From the NCBI GenBank assembly GCA_027484915.1, contig JAIXSA010000118.1, positions 1-35,393 on the forward strand: a stretch of 35,393 nucleotides of DNA, written 5' to 3'. Source of the stretch: Paracoccaceae bacterium. GTDB taxonomy: Bacteria > Pseudomonadota > Alphaproteobacteria > Rhodobacterales > Rhodobacteraceae. The translations under genes and the position numbers were made by a program. The notes below the pieces were generated by a model. The model saw only the letters and a program-made list of their open reading frames with translations, was not told the origin of the DNA and did no database searches. This document shows, in pieces, positions 8,494 through 17,558 of this stretch; the first letter of the stretch is position 1, and the number at the start of each line of letters is the position of its first letter.

Positions 8494-8655
8494 TCAAAGG
8501 TCAAAGCTCGACCGGCGGAACAGGCCGTTCTCGACCTCGCGCTGGCGGCGTTCCAGGTCGATCCGGCTGACCGAGGCATTCAGATAGGCACGCTCCAGAT
8601 CCGCGACGCGGGGGAAGGCGCTGCCGTTCACCAGGGATTTGAACAGGTTGAACAT
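8494..8655 (-). CDS. Small DUF3563-like protein, 53 residues
   Basis: ATG at 8655 with AAGGA seven bases upstream; TGA at 8496-8494. The product has a basic-hydrophobic start (MFNLFKSLVNG) and a central AYLNASVSRIDLERRQREVE (24-42 region) resembling the small DUF3563 family pattern 'YLaxSvDxxDLErRxRe'. That family has no assigned function. A TACAAT hexamer lies about 48 bases upstream on the minus strand (8704-8709), a possible -10 with no good -35. The stop codon abuts the stop of the convergent oxidase gene with no base between. Family assignment is from memory of the motif and moderately sure; coding status rests on the ribosome-binding site and the motif. Confidence 0.62.
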   Translation of the reverse strand: MFNLFKSLVNGSAFPRVADLERAYLNASVSRIDLERRQREVENGLFRRSSFDL

Positions 8656-8785
8656 GATGATGTCCTTTCTTCTAGCCCTGAAGATAGGACGCTGCGGCGC
8701 AGCATTGTAGAGTCACATCAGACGTGCCGCCATGCGCCAGACGCATGGGTCGACGCAATCCTGCCGAAAAATCCAGCAGTGGAGT

Positions 8786-10429
8786 CTAGCCTTGCAGCAA
8801 GGCCCGCGCCGCAGCGCGCGCGGCCTCGGTCACCGTATCGCCCGCCAGCATCCGCGCGATTTCTTCGACCCGTTCGGCTTCGTCCAACCCGGTGACGGTC
8901 GACAGCGTCTGCCCATTCGCCACCCGCTTCTCGACCCGCCAGTGCCGCGCGCCAAACGCCGCCACTTGCGGCGAGTGCGTCACGACGAGCACCTGCGCGC
9001 CCTGGGCCAGCGCCTTCAGCCGCCGTCCCACCGCATCGGCCGTGGCCCCACCGACGCCCCGGTCGATCTCGTCGAAGATCAGCGTCAGGCCGGAGCTGTC
9101 GCCCGTCAGGCAGACCTTCAGCGCCAGCAGGAACCGCGACAGTTCCCCGCCCGAGGCGATCCGGTTCAAGGGTCCAGAAGGCGCGCCAGGGTTCGTGGCC
9201 ACCGTGAAGGTCACCGCATCCACCCCCTCTGGCCCCGGCTCCCCTGCCGTCACCTCGGTCGCAAAGACTGCCCGCTCCATCTTCAGCGGTGCCAGCTCTG
9301 ACGCCATCGCCGCATCCAGCTTCTTCGCCGCCACGACCCTGGCCTGCGTGACCCGAGCCGCCTCGGCGGCATAGGCACCCTCGGCCTCGGCCACAGCCAT
9401 CCCCAGCTTCGCCAATCCTGCCGCGCCGCCGTCGATGGCCGCCAGCCGCGCCCGAAGCCCGTCGGCAAACCCACCAAGGTCATCCGCCAGCACGCCATGC
9501 TTCCGTGCCAGCGCGCGGATCGCGAAGAGCCGCTCTTCGACCCGCTCCAGCTCTCCGGGATCGAAGTCCAGCGCGTCCAGCGCGCGCTCCACCCCGTCCT
9601 GCGCCTCACCCAGCTCGATCAGGGCTCGGTTCAAGGCCTCCATCGGCGCGTCGAGCCGCCCTTCGGCCTTTTCCGCCGCGCCATCCAGCCAGCGCAGCGC
9701 ATCGCGCATCCGGCCCTCGGCGCCCTCGTCCGACAGGGCCACAAGCGCCTTCGCCACATCCTCGCGGATCCGCCCCGCGCCCTGCATCAGCCGACGACGG
9801 GCGTCCAGCGCCTCGTCCTCACCCGGCTTGGGGTCCAGCTTGTCCAGTTCGGTCACCGCATGGCGCAGAAACTCTTCTTCGGCCGACGCCCGCGCCAGTG
9901 CCCCCTCCGCCTCGGCCAAGCGGGCGCGCGCCTCGCGCTGTGCAGCCCAGGCCGCGCGCAAGGGTCCAAGATCCAGCCCCGCGAAAGCATCCAGCAGCGC
10001 CCGATGTCCGCGTGGGTTCAAAAGGCCCCGGTCGTCGTGCTGCCCATGCAGCTCCACCAAGGTATCCGACAGGTCCCGCAAGACCTCGCCCGACACCCGC
10101 CGGTCATTCACAAAAGCCGTCTTGCGCCCGTCCGAGGCATTGACCCGCCGCAGGATCAGCTCGTCCTCGGCTTCGATCCCCGCTTCCTCCAGCACCACGC
10201 GCGCCGCATGGGCCGGGGCCAGATCGAACACCGCCGTCACCTCGCCCTGCGCGGCCCCCTGCCGGACCAGTTCCGCCCGGCCGCGCCACCCCAGCACGAA
10301 GCCCAGCGCATCAAGAAGGATCGACTTCCCCGCCCCCGTCTCGCCGGTCAGCACATTGAGGCCCGGCTGCAGCTCCAGGCTCAGCCGGTCGATGATCAGC
10401 ACATCGCGGATATCCAGGCTACGCAGCAT
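8786..10429 (-). CDS. recN: DNA repair protein RecN
   Basis: SMC-like ATPase acting early in double-strand break repair by recombination. 547 residues, usual family length. Seen: N-terminal MLRSLDIRDVLIIDRL, Walker A GETGAGKS at 29-36, a long Ala/Glu/Arg-rich coiled-coil middle (about 150-370), and the C-terminal ABC half with LNRIASGGELSRFLLALK (signature) followed by LIFDEIDRGVGG (Walker B) and a VVTHSPQVAA histidine switch. ATG start at 10429. It is the last gene of the lpxC-bamD-recN stretch; a small palindrome lies between it and bamD. Confidence 0.96.
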   Translation of the reverse strand: MLRSLDIRDVLIIDRLSLELQPGLNVLTGETGAGKSILLDALGFVLGWRGRAELVRQGAAQGEVTAVFDLAPAHAARVVLEEAGIEAEDELILRRVNASDGRKTAFVNDRRVSGEVLRDLSDTLVELHGQHDDRGLLNPRGHRALLDAFAGLDLGPLRAAWAAQREARARLAEAEGALARASAEEEFLRHAVTELDKLDPKPGEDEALDARRRLMQGAGRIREDVAKALVALSDEGAEGRMRDALRWLDGAAEKAEGRLDAPMEALNRALIELGEAQDGVERALDALDFDPGELERVEERLFAIRALARKHGVLADDLGGFADGLRARLAAIDGGAAGLAKLGMAVAEAEGAYAAEAARVTQARVVAAKKLDAAMASELAPLKMERAVFATEVTAGEPGPEGVDAVTFTVATNPGAPSGPLNRIASGGELSRFLLALKVCLTGDSSGLTLIFDEIDRGVGGATADAVGRRLKALAQGAQVLVVTHSPQVAAFGARHWRVEKRVANGQTLSTVTGLDEAERVEEIARMLAGDTVTEAARAAARALLQG

Positions 10430-10437
10430 CGTCAGGC

Positions 10438-10459
10438 GTAGGGTGCGCTACAGCGCACC
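10438..10459. repeat. GTAGGGTGCGC-type intergenic palindrome
   Basis: GTAGG followed by the stem GGTGCGC-TACA-GCGCACC (10442-10459) between bamD and recN. It resembles the larger GTAGGGTGGGCGA palindrome after pyc (33058-33085). No T run follows, so a terminator role is unsupported. Confidence 0.4.
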
Positions 10460-10463
10460 ATCC

Positions 10464-11306
10464 TCACAACCACTCACCCTTTACCATCTGGCGATAGATG
10501 GAACGCAGCCAACCTTCGCCCTTGGCTTCCGGCGACAGGCCCCTGCCCTTCAACAGGCGGAACGTGTCGTCGTAGAACGGCGAGGCCTGGTAGTTGTACC
10601 CCAGAATCGCCCCGGCCGTTTGCGCCTCATCGGTCAGGCCAAGCGCCAGATAGCATTCCACCAACCGGTGCAGGGCCTCGGCCGTATGCGAGGTGGTCTG
10701 GTAATCTGCCACGACGGTCCGGAACCGGTTGATCGCCGCCGTGTAATGCCCGCGCTTCAGGTAATAGCGCCCGACTTCCATCTCCTTCGCCGCCAACTGG
10801 TCGAAGGCAAGGTCGAACTTCAGCATGGCAGACCGTGCGTATTCGCTGTCGGGATAGGTCTCGATCACGTCGCGCATGCCCTGCAGAGCCTGGAAGGTGA
10901 TGCCCTGGTCGCGGCCCACGTCGTCGATCTGGTCGTAGTAGGACAGCGCCATCAGATAAAGCGCATAGGGCGCGTCCTCGTCCCCCGGATAGAAGTCGAG
11001 GTAGCGCTGCGCCGCATCGCGGGCCTCGGGGTATTCCTTGACCTTGTGATGGGTGAAGGCCTGCATGATCAAGGCACGCTTGGCAAATTCGGTGTAGGGA
11101 TACAGCCGCTCGACTTCCTCGAAGTAGATCAGCGCATCCTTCGGGCGGCGGCTGGTTTCCAGCTCCAGCTCGCCCTTCTTGTAGATCTCTTCCGCCGTAT
11201 AGCTGTCCAACGGGCGCTCGTTGGATCCCAATACTCCGCACCCGGCGAGCATCGACGCCAAAAGCGCCGCCTTGAGGAACCCTGCGCCGGGCTGTCTGCC
11301 TGACAT
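10464..11306 (-). CDS. bamD: Outer membrane assembly lipoprotein BamD
   Basis: Essential lipoprotein of the BAM complex that folds beta-barrel proteins into the outer membrane. 280 residues from the ATG at 11306. Seen: a lipoprotein signal with lipobox LAGC and acceptor Cys23, then helical TPR-type repeats including RPLDSYTAEEIYKKG, YFEEVERLYPYTEFA, YLDFYPGDEDAPYALY and IETYPDSEYARSA, the diagnostic BamD/ComL pattern. A TTG five codons upstream (11321) is possible but unnecessary. It follows lpxC after a 126-base gap, in keeping with a shared outer-membrane role. Confidence 0.95.
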   Translation of the reverse strand: MSGRQPGAGFLKAALLASMLAGCGVLGSNERPLDSYTAEEIYKKGELELETSRRPKDALIYFEEVERLYPYTEFAKRALIMQAFTHHKVKEYPEARDAAQRYLDFYPGDEDAPYALYLMALSYYDQIDDVGRDQGITFQALQGMRDVIETYPDSEYARSAMLKFDLAFDQLAAKEMEVGRYYLKRGHYTAAINRFRTVVADYQTTSHTAEALHRLVECYLALGLTDEAQTAGAILGYNYQASPFYDDTFRLLKGRGLSPEAKGEGWLRSIYRQMVKGEWL

Positions 11307-11432
11307 TCTTTGCCTATCCAACCTGCAGCCCGGATGGTTGCCCCACCCTTGGCTCGTCTCGTTGTGCCTGTCCTAGCACAGAAAAATCCGGGGCGCAAAA
11401 CGCCTTTCGTGACTTTTCAGGCCAGTGTGAAG

Positions 11433-12386
11433 TCAGGTGCGCACCGGCAGGTCCCCGGCATGGACACCCACGCCCGGCAACTTGCCCAGCGTGCGCGGGC
11501 CGCAGTCGACGATTTCGAAAGCCGAGCGATCGGCAAAAAGCTTGCGCAGCAGGCGGTTCGTCAGCGCGTGGCCCGCCCGCTCGCCCACGTAGCGTCCCAG
11601 AATCGGCCCCCCCGCCAGCGCCAGGTCGCCCACGGCGTCCAGCATCTTGTGTCGCACTGGTTCGTCCGCATGGCGCAGGCCGCCGGGCGAAAGTACCTGG
11701 TCGCCATCGAAGACCACCGCGTTTTCCAGCGTGCCACCCAGGGCCAGACCCTTGGCGCGCATGGCGTCGACATCCGATTGGCGGCAGAAGGTCCGGCTGT
11801 CCGACAGCTCGCGCACGAAGGCGCCGTTGGCCATGTTCAGCCGCCGCGCCTGCACGCCGATCGCCTCGTCGGCAAAATCGATCCGGAAGTCGATCTCCAG
11901 CATCTCGGCCGGCTCCAGCCGCGCGACGGCATCACCCTCGCGCACTTCGACGCCTTTCAGTACCCGAACCGCCCGGACCGGCAGGTCCTGCTCCTCGATC
12001 CCTGCAGCCAGGAAACTCTCGACGAAAGACACAGCCGAGCCGTCAAGGATCGGCACTTCCGGCCCGTCGATCTCGATCAGGGCGTTGTGGATGGCGAAAC
12101 CGGCCAGCGCGGCCATGATGTGCTCGATGGTGGACACCGACACGCCGTCGGCATTCTCGATCACCGTGCACAGGCGCGAGGGCGTCACCGCATCCCAGCG
12201 GGCCGGGACCATCGGGTCCAGATCCGCCACGTCAGACCGGCGGAACCAGACCCCGTGATCGGCCGGTGCCGGACGCACGACCATCCGCACCGCAGCGCCG
12301 CCATGCAGGCCGACACCGGTGAATGCGGCAGGGGATTTCAGGGTGTTCTGCACGTCTCGCTCGCCCTCATGTGGAACGGGTTCCAT
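11433..12386 (-). CDS. lpxC: UDP-3-O-acyl-N-acetylglucosamine deacetylase LpxC
   Basis: Zn-dependent enzyme performing the committed step of lipid A synthesis. 317 residues, slightly longer than E. coli LpxC (305) because of a short N-terminal extension. Seen: TIEHIMAAL with Glu88-His89, HKMLDAVGD with His246 and Asp250 as the other zinc ligands, and a catalytic His273 in the GHALTNRLL segment. ATG 12386 is preceded by a purine-rich GGAAGGGG. It lies downstream of ftsZ beyond a strong terminator, so it probably has its own promoter in the 12387-12490 gap, although none is obvious. Confidence 0.96.
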   Translation of the reverse strand: MEPVPHEGERDVQNTLKSPAAFTGVGLHGGAAVRMVVRPAPADHGVWFRRSDVADLDPMVPARWDAVTPSRLCTVIENADGVSVSTIEHIMAALAGFAIHNALIEIDGPEVPILDGSAVSFVESFLAAGIEEQDLPVRAVRVLKGVEVREGDAVARLEPAEMLEIDFRIDFADEAIGVQARRLNMANGAFVRELSDSRTFCRQSDVDAMRAKGLALGGTLENAVVFDGDQVLSPGGLRHADEPVRHKMLDAVGDLALAGGPILGRYVGERAGHALTNRLLRKLFADRSAFEIVDCGPRTLGKLPGVGVHAGDLPVRT

Positions 12387-12490
12387 GCCCCTTCCGGTTG
12401 CATGTTAGGTATTCGTTAGGGGTTTGAAGCTCAACTCACTCTTTGTGACGGTATGTGTCAGCTTTGAAACACGGCGCAACACCTTGAAAC

Positions 12491-12522
12491 AAAAAAGAAA
12501 AGGCCCGGTCGCCCGAGCCTTT
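12491..12522 (-). terminator. Rho-independent terminator after ftsZ
   Basis: On the minus strand: stem AAAGGCTCGG / CCGGGCCTTT (10 pairs, one G-T) closed by a GCGA tetraloop of the GNRA type, followed by TCTTTTTT. Arms on plus coordinates are 12513-12522 and 12499-12508, T tract 12491-12496. It separates the murein/division cluster from lpxC. Confidence 0.92.
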
Positions 12523-12547
12523 CCGAAAGGTTGATGCCGCGTTCTTT

Positions 12548-14188
12548 TCAGTTTGCCTGGCGGCGCAGGAAGGCAGGAATCTCGATCCGATCCTGGTCCG
12601 AGCCCATGTCGTGGTCGTCGTCGTAGGCGGTGACAGGGGGCTGGGTCCGGACAGCCGGGCTTGCCTGGTTGGCGTCCGCGTGACCGGCCATCCGGTTGAT
12701 GAGCGTGCCAATCCCAAAGCGCGGTTTGGCGCTGGCGGCCGCAGCTGGTTGCGGGGCCGCCACGGCGGCCGGGGCCGTGCGGTTGAACTTCGCCGGAGCG
12801 GCACCCGGACGGCTGACGGCGGCTTGAAGACGGGCCAGCGCCTCGGGCGTCGGTTGACCGGGCACACGCGGACGCGGGGCGACGAACTGGGACGCATCCG
12901 CTTCGATGGCCGAAGCGGCCGACCGAACCGGCATCGACTGCGGCGCGGGCTGCGGACGGTAGGCCGGGGGCGGCAGAACGTCGGCGATGGCGAAGTCGTC
13001 GGCGTCCATGTCGGCCTTCGATGCAACGGCGTCAAACGCCGCATCGGCGACCGAGTCCACTTCTTCCTGGAAGGGCGCGCGCTCTTCCACCACTGGTGCC
13101 GGAGCCGGAGCGTAGGCCGGGGCCGCAGCCCGTGCCGGCTCACGAGGGGCTTCTTGCGACAGGGTCAGCGGTGCGCCCATCGAACGGCGGGCGACAGGTG
13201 GTTCCGCCTTGTTCGCGGCCGACGCATCGATGCCCGTGGCCACGACCGACACGCGGATACGACCTTCCATCGCGGTGTCCAGCGTCGATCCGACGATGAT
13301 GTTGGCTTCGGGGTCCACCTTCTCGCGGATGATGTTCGCGGCCTCGTCCAGCTCGAACAACGTCAGGTCATGGCCACCAGTGATGTTGATCAGCACACCC
13401 TTGGCGCCGTTCAGGCTGATTTCGTCCAGAAGCGGGTTGGCGATCGCCTTCTCGGCGGCCTGCACGGCGCGGTCGTCGCCCTGCGCTTCGCCGGTGCCCA
13501 TCATCGCCTTGCCCATCTCGTCCATCACCGAGCGGACGTCGGCGAAATCAAGGTTGATCAGGCCCGGCCGCACCATCAGGTCGGTCACGCCCTTCACGCC
13601 CTGATACAGAACATCGTCCGCCATCGCGAAAGCTTCGGTAAAGGTGGTGCGTTCGTTCGCCAGACGGAACAGGTTCTGGTTCGGAATGATGATCAGCGTG
13701 TCGACGACCTTCTGCAGGGACTCGATGCCCTCTTCGGCCTGCCGCATCCGCTTGGCGCCTTCGAACTGGAAGGGCTTCGTCACGACGCCCACGGTCAGCA
13801 CGCCCAGCTCCCGCGCGGCCTGCGCGATGATCGGCGCCGCACCCGTCCCGGTGCCGCCGCCCATTCCGGCGGTGATGAAGCACATATGCGCGCCTGCCAG
13901 GTGGTCGACGATTTCTTCGATCGTCTCTTCCGCCGCAGCGGCACCCACCGTTGGCTTCGCCCCTGCCCCAAGTCCTTCCGTCGCCTTGACACCCATCTGG
14001 ATGCGCGCGCCCGCCCGGCTTTGCTGGAGGGCCTGCGCATCGGTGTTCGCCACGACGAACTCGACGCCTTCCAGCATCTTGTCGATCATGTTGTTCACCG
14101 CGTTGCCGCCCGCACCGCCCACACCGAACACGGTGATGCGCGGCCGCAGCTCTTCACGCTGCGAAGTCATCGTCAAATTGAGTGCCAT
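12548..14188 (-). CDS. ftsZ: Cell division GTPase FtsZ
   Basis: Tubulin-like GTPase forming the division ring. 546 residues. Seen: [10 protein letters not shown] (22-31), the tubulin signature GGGTGTG at 110-116, the T7 loop NLDFADV at 212-218, a long Ala/Pro-rich disordered linker (about 325-530), and a conserved C-terminal peptide [12 protein letters not shown] that binds FtsA and other partners. The linker of roughly 200 residues is long compared with E. coli and typical of alphaproteobacteria. ATG at 14188 with a weak ribosome-binding site. It lies 194 bases after ftsA with a candidate promoter of its own and ends in a strong terminator. Confidence 0.97.
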   Translation of the reverse strand: MALNLTMTSQREELRPRITVFGVGGAGGNAVNNMIDKMLEGVEFVVANTDAQALQQSRAGARIQMGVKATEGLGAGAKPTVGAAAAEETIEEIVDHLAGAHMCFITAGMGGGTGTGAAPIIAQAARELGVLTVGVVTKPFQFEGAKRMRQAEEGIESLQKVVDTLIIIPNQNLFRLANERTTFTEAFAMADDVLYQGVKGVTDLMVRPGLINLDFADVRSVMDEMGKAMMGTGEAQGDDRAVQAAEKAIANPLLDEISLNGAKGVLINITGGHDLTLFELDEAANIIREKVDPEANIIVGSTLDTAMEGRIRVSVVATGIDASAANKAEPPVARRSMGAPLTLSQEAPREPARAAAPAYAPAPAPVVEERAPFQEEVDSVADAAFDAVASKADMDADDFAIADVLPPPAYRPQPAPQSMPVRSAASAIEADASQFVAPRPRVPGQPTPEALARLQAAVSRPGAAPAKFNRTAPAAVAAPQPAAAASAKPRFGIGTLINRMAGHADANQASPAVRTQPPVTAYDDDHDMGSDQDRIEIPAFLRRQAN

Positions 14189-14268
14189 GGGTTTGCCTGT
14201 CCCTATATCCGCCGCCTGTTTACCACCTTTCCGCTACTGAACCCCCGCGGAAGGCCGACTTATCCCCG

Positions 14269-14297
14269 ATTCTATCCACAACACTTGCAAAGGTCAC
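14269..14297 (-). promoter_or_regulatory. Candidate ftsZ promoter
   Basis: On the minus strand: GTGACC (14292-14297), a 17-base spacer, then TAGAAT (14269-14274). Four and five of six bases match the sigma-70 consensus. Transcription would start near 14262, about 74 bases before the ftsZ ATG. It would allow ftsZ to be expressed separately from ftsQA. Confidence 0.42.
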
Positions 14298-14382
14298 GCA
14301 AAAACTCTTGCTGAACCACGAAATCTGGGGGGCAACCCTCCGAAATCAGCGGTATTTCGCACTTTCCTCTGCGATATTGTGG

Positions 14383-15717
14383 TCACCAGTTATCCTTGAA
14401 CCATTTGACGGCCCGCCGCAGCGAGCGTGCGGGGTAGCGCTCCGCCGGAATCTCGAAATCCCACCATTCGTCCTGCGGATGCGCCGCGAAAAGGCACAGG
14501 CCCACGGCGCTGGCGAATGCCGCCCCGGTCGCAGCCTGCGGCAACCCTTGCACCCGCAGGGGTCGACCCAGTCGCACCCTCTGTCCCAGCACCCGCGTGG
14601 CGATGCCGTCGAGACCGGGGATCTGGCTGCCGCCACCGGTCAGAACGATCTGCTGGCTGGGCAGCGTGTCGAAACCCGCCGCATCCAGCGTTGCGCGCAC
14701 TTCCTCCAGAATCTCCTCGACACGCGGCCGCATGATCCCGATCAGCTCGGTCCGGGTGATCTGCCGGCGGTCCTTTTCCCAGTCGCCGCTGTCTCCGCCG
14801 ATATCGATCATCTCGCGGTCGTCCATGCCCGTGGCATAAAGCCCGCCGTGCCGCGTCTTGATCTTCTCGGCCGTCGCCATTGGGATCTGCAGACCCTTGG
14901 AGATGTCCGAGGTCACATGGTCCCCGCCCATGCGGACCGAATCCGCATAGATCATGTGCTTCTTCATGAAGATCGAGATGCCGGTGGCCCCGCCGCCCAT
15001 GTCGATGCAGGCCGCGCCCAGCTCCTGCTCGTCCTCAACCAGCGACGAAATCGCCGAGACATAGGCCGAGGACGCAATTCCCGCCAATTCCAGATCGCAG
15101 CGCTTGATGCAGTAGAGCAGGTTCTGCACCACGTCGCCGTCCACCGACAGAAGGTGCATGTCCACCGCCAGCCGATGCCCGATCTGCCCGCGCGGATCGC
15201 CAAGCCCCGACCGATGGTCCAACGCGAAATTCACCGGCTGGGCGTGCAACACCTCACGCCCCTGCCCCAGGTCCGGCACATCGCACGAGGCCAGCACACG
15301 GCTCACGTCCTGTTCCGTCACCACGCTGTCTTGCAGGTCCAGCTCGCCCTCCAGACCGTAGCTGCGCGGCTCGGCTCCCGCGAAGCATGCGATCACATGG
15401 TCGACCCGTACGTTCGCCATCTTCTGCGCCGCCTGCACCGCCGTGCGAATGGCCCGCTCCGTCTCGTTCATCACCGCGATCTCGCCGAAGCGCACCCCGC
15501 GCGAGCGGGTGGTGGCCGCCCCGATCACCCGGAACTGGCTTTGCCCCGCCATCGGCCCGACCCCGTCCTGCTCACGCAGGCGGTCCGGCCCGTCAAAGCG
15601 CAGGATCAGGCAGGCGATCTTCGAGGTGCCCACGTCCAGAATGGCGATCACGCCGCGCTGCATGGCAGCCTTCCGCATGTTCCGCATGGCGCGCTGGGAA
15701 GTATAGAGATCGGTCAC
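14383..15717 (-). CDS. ftsA: Cell division protein FtsA
   Basis: Actin-like ATPase tethering FtsZ to the membrane. 444 residues from a GTG at 15717. Seen: phosphate-1 motif LDVGTSKIACL (Asp28), the 1C domain insertion, phosphate-2 ACIDMGGGATGISIF, adenosine motif VLTGGGSQIPGL, and a C-terminal amphipathic helix RRAVKWFKDNW for membrane binding. The GTG overlaps the ftsQ TGA as GTGA, indicating translational coupling. A weak hairpin (CGAAAT/ATTTCG) follows the stop without a T tract. Confidence 0.96.
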   Translation of the reverse strand: MTDLYTSQRAMRNMRKAAMQRGVIAILDVGTSKIACLILRFDGPDRLREQDGVGPMAGQSQFRVIGAATTRSRGVRFGEIAVMNETERAIRTAVQAAQKMANVRVDHVIACFAGAEPRSYGLEGELDLQDSVVTEQDVSRVLASCDVPDLGQGREVLHAQPVNFALDHRSGLGDPRGQIGHRLAVDMHLLSVDGDVVQNLLYCIKRCDLELAGIASSAYVSAISSLVEDEQELGAACIDMGGGATGISIFMKKHMIYADSVRMGGDHVTSDISKGLQIPMATAEKIKTRHGGLYATGMDDREMIDIGGDSGDWEKDRRQITRTELIGIMRPRVEEILEEVRATLDAAGFDTLPSQQIVLTGGGSQIPGLDGIATRVLGQRVRLGRPLRVQGLPQAATGAAFASAVGLCLFAAHPQDEWWDFEIPAERYPARSLRRAVKWFKDNW

Positions 15718-16610
15718 AGTTCGTTCTCCACGGTTTCTAGGCCTTGCGCGCGACGGATATCGGCAAGGGCATTGGGGGTAAGGCGAAGGGTCGGGCGGTG
15801 ATCGGACCGAAGGTCCACGGTCAGGATGTCGCGGTTCATCAAGTCCTGGGCATGGTCAAGCGCGAGCAGGCGTTCAAGGGCCTGGACGGGATTCTTCTCG
15901 GGCAGCAGGATGCGCTGGTTGCGGTCAAGCACGATGTCCCAGCGACGCTCGCCCATCCGGACCAGACCCCGGACGCGGGGGGTCAACGGCCCTGCGGCAG
16001 CGATCAGGTCCAGCGCCTCGGGCGTGGCCGTGTCGGCCCCTTCCCCCGCGATCAGCGGCAGGTCGGCACGGTCGGACCGCGACAGAAGGCCCGCGACGCG
16101 GTGCCCGGTCTCGTCCACCAGTGTCAGCCCGTCCTCGGTGCGCCATACGGCCACGGGGACCCGCTCGGTGATCAGCACCTGCAGGACCCCGCCCGACCGG
16201 ACGCGCAGGTCGGCCTTCTGCACCGCATCCAGCGTCTCGATCCGGTCGCGCGCGGCATCAAGGTCGATGTCGAAGGACGACATGGGCAGGGGCAGCGCCA
16301 GCTTGGCCCGCACTGCCTCGGCCAGATCGTCCGAAGCCCCCTCGACCCGCGCCAGCGACACTCGGAACTCCGGCCGCGCCTCAAACTCGTCCCGCAGGTG
16401 GGTCAGCTGCCCGACCACCGCCTGCCGGTTCGGCTCTTGTCCCAGCCAAAGGGCACCCGCGCCCAGCAGGATCAGGGTCGGCAAGCCCTTCATCACAAAG
16501 CCGCGCACGTAAGGCGTCAGCATCCAGCGCTGGACCCGGTAGGCCCATCTTGATGGCGCGGGGTCGCGGCGGACACGGGACGCGGGGCGACGGGCGGTCA
16601 ACGATTGCAT
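15714..16610 (-). CDS. ftsQ: Cell division protein FtsQ
   Basis: Bitopic divisome protein linking early and late division proteins. 298 residues: basic cytoplasmic N-terminus, one TM helix (about 41-57), a POTRA-like region (about 82-152, containing RVSLARVEGAS and VQKADLRVR...ITERVPVAVW) and a beta domain ending before a short C-terminal tail. ATG at 16610 lies inside the end of ddl, a 13-base overlap, and its stop overlaps the ftsA start by four bases. Confidence 0.94.
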   Translation of the reverse strand: MQSLTARRPASRVRRDPAPSRWAYRVQRWMLTPYVRGFVMKGLPTLILLGAGALWLGQEPNRQAVVGQLTHLRDEFEARPEFRVSLARVEGASDDLAEAVRAKLALPLPMSSFDIDLDAARDRIETLDAVQKADLRVRSGGVLQVLITERVPVAVWRTEDGLTLVDETGHRVAGLLSRSDRADLPLIAGEGADTATPEALDLIAAAGPLTPRVRGLVRMGERRWDIVLDRNQRILLPEKNPVQALERLLALDHAQDLMNRDILTVDLRSDHRPTLRLTPNALADIRRAQGLETVENEL

Positions 16611-17518
16611 GACGCGTCCCTCACCATCCAGGCGCAGAATTCCGGAAAGCCGATCCCTTGCATCGCCGCCTGTTCGGGGGCCAGCGACGTCGGAGTCATC
16701 CCCGGCTGGGTATTCGTCTCCAGCAGGATCAGCCCGGCAAGTCCCCGCGCCTCATCCCAGCGAAAGTCCGTGCGCGACACGCCCCGGCAGCCCAAAGCCT
16801 TGTGCGCCCGCAGCGCGTACTCCAGACAGGCCGCCTCGATGTCCTTGGGCAGCTGCGCCGGGCACTCATGCCGACTGCCGCCCGGCTTGTACTTGGCGTC
16901 ATAGTCGTACCACCCGTCGGTGATGATGTCCGTGACGCCCAGCGACCGGTCGCCCATCACCGTCGTGGTCAACTCACGGCCAGGGGCATAGGTCTCCACC
17001 ATCACCACATCCGGCATCGACGCCGCCAGACGCGGGGCGTTGGACCCTTCGCGGACGATATAGACTCCGACCGAAGACCCTTCGTTGTAAGGCTTAACCA
17101 CGTAAGGCGCGGGCAGGACATGCCCTGCCTCCACGTCCTCGCGGCTGGCCAGGACGCTGTCGACCACCGGCAGACCGGCGGCCTTGTAGACTTCCTTGGT
17201 CTTGACCTTGTCCATCGCCAGGGCCGAGGCAAGCACCCCGGAATGCGTATAGGGAATGCCCAGCCATTCCAGCAGACCCTGGACGCAACCATCCTCGCCC
17301 CAGCGGCCATGGAGCGCGTTGAAGCAGACGTCGGGTTTCAGCTCGGTCAGGCGCGCAGGCAGATCGGGGCCGCAATCGACCTCCGTCACCTGGTATCCAG
17401 CCTCCCGCAGGGCCTTGGCGCATTCGCGCCCAGAGACAAGCGACACTTCCCGCTCTGCGGAAAGCCCACCCATCAGTACCGCCACTTCGGGGGACATCCT
17501 GCTCGATGCGCCCGCCAT
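16598..17518 (-). CDS. ddl: D-alanine-D-alanine ligase
   Basis: ATP-grasp enzyme making D-Ala-D-Ala for the peptidoglycan stem peptide; cytoplasmic. 306 residues from the ATG at 17518, chosen because GAGG lies six bases upstream; an ATG at 17530 and another at 17497 are in frame. Seen: VAVLMGGLSAEREVSLVSG at the N-terminus, HGRWGEDGCVQGLLE, PYVVKPYNEGSSVGVY (ATP-grasp Lys and loop), and the C-terminal RTDFRWDE...LLETNTQPGMTPTSL with metal-binding Glu and Asn. It sits between murB and ftsQ. Confidence 0.95.
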   Translation of the reverse strand: MAGASSRMSPEVAVLMGGLSAEREVSLVSGRECAKALREAGYQVTEVDCGPDLPARLTELKPDVCFNALHGRWGEDGCVQGLLEWLGIPYTHSGVLASALAMDKVKTKEVYKAAGLPVVDSVLASREDVEAGHVLPAPYVVKPYNEGSSVGVYIVREGSNAPRLAASMPDVVMVETYAPGRELTTTVMGDRSLGVTDIITDGWYDYDAKYKPGGSRHECPAQLPKDIEAACLEYALRAHKALGCRGVSRTDFRWDEARGLAGLILLETNTQPGMTPTSLAPEQAAMQGIGFPEFCAWMVRDASCNR

Positions 17519-17558
17519 ACACTGCCTCATCCGAGCCTTTTGCGGCCCGTGATATTTG

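Noticed and set aside
12611-14314. Long plus-strand frame opposite ftsZ
   Set aside because: Arg/Gly/His-rich product with no family features; ftsZ is unambiguous on the other strand. The same holds for long plus frames at 9435-11303 and 14182-15801.
14351-14372. Hairpin CGAAAT/ATTTCG after ftsA as a terminator
   Set aside because: Only six pairs and no T tract on the minus strand.
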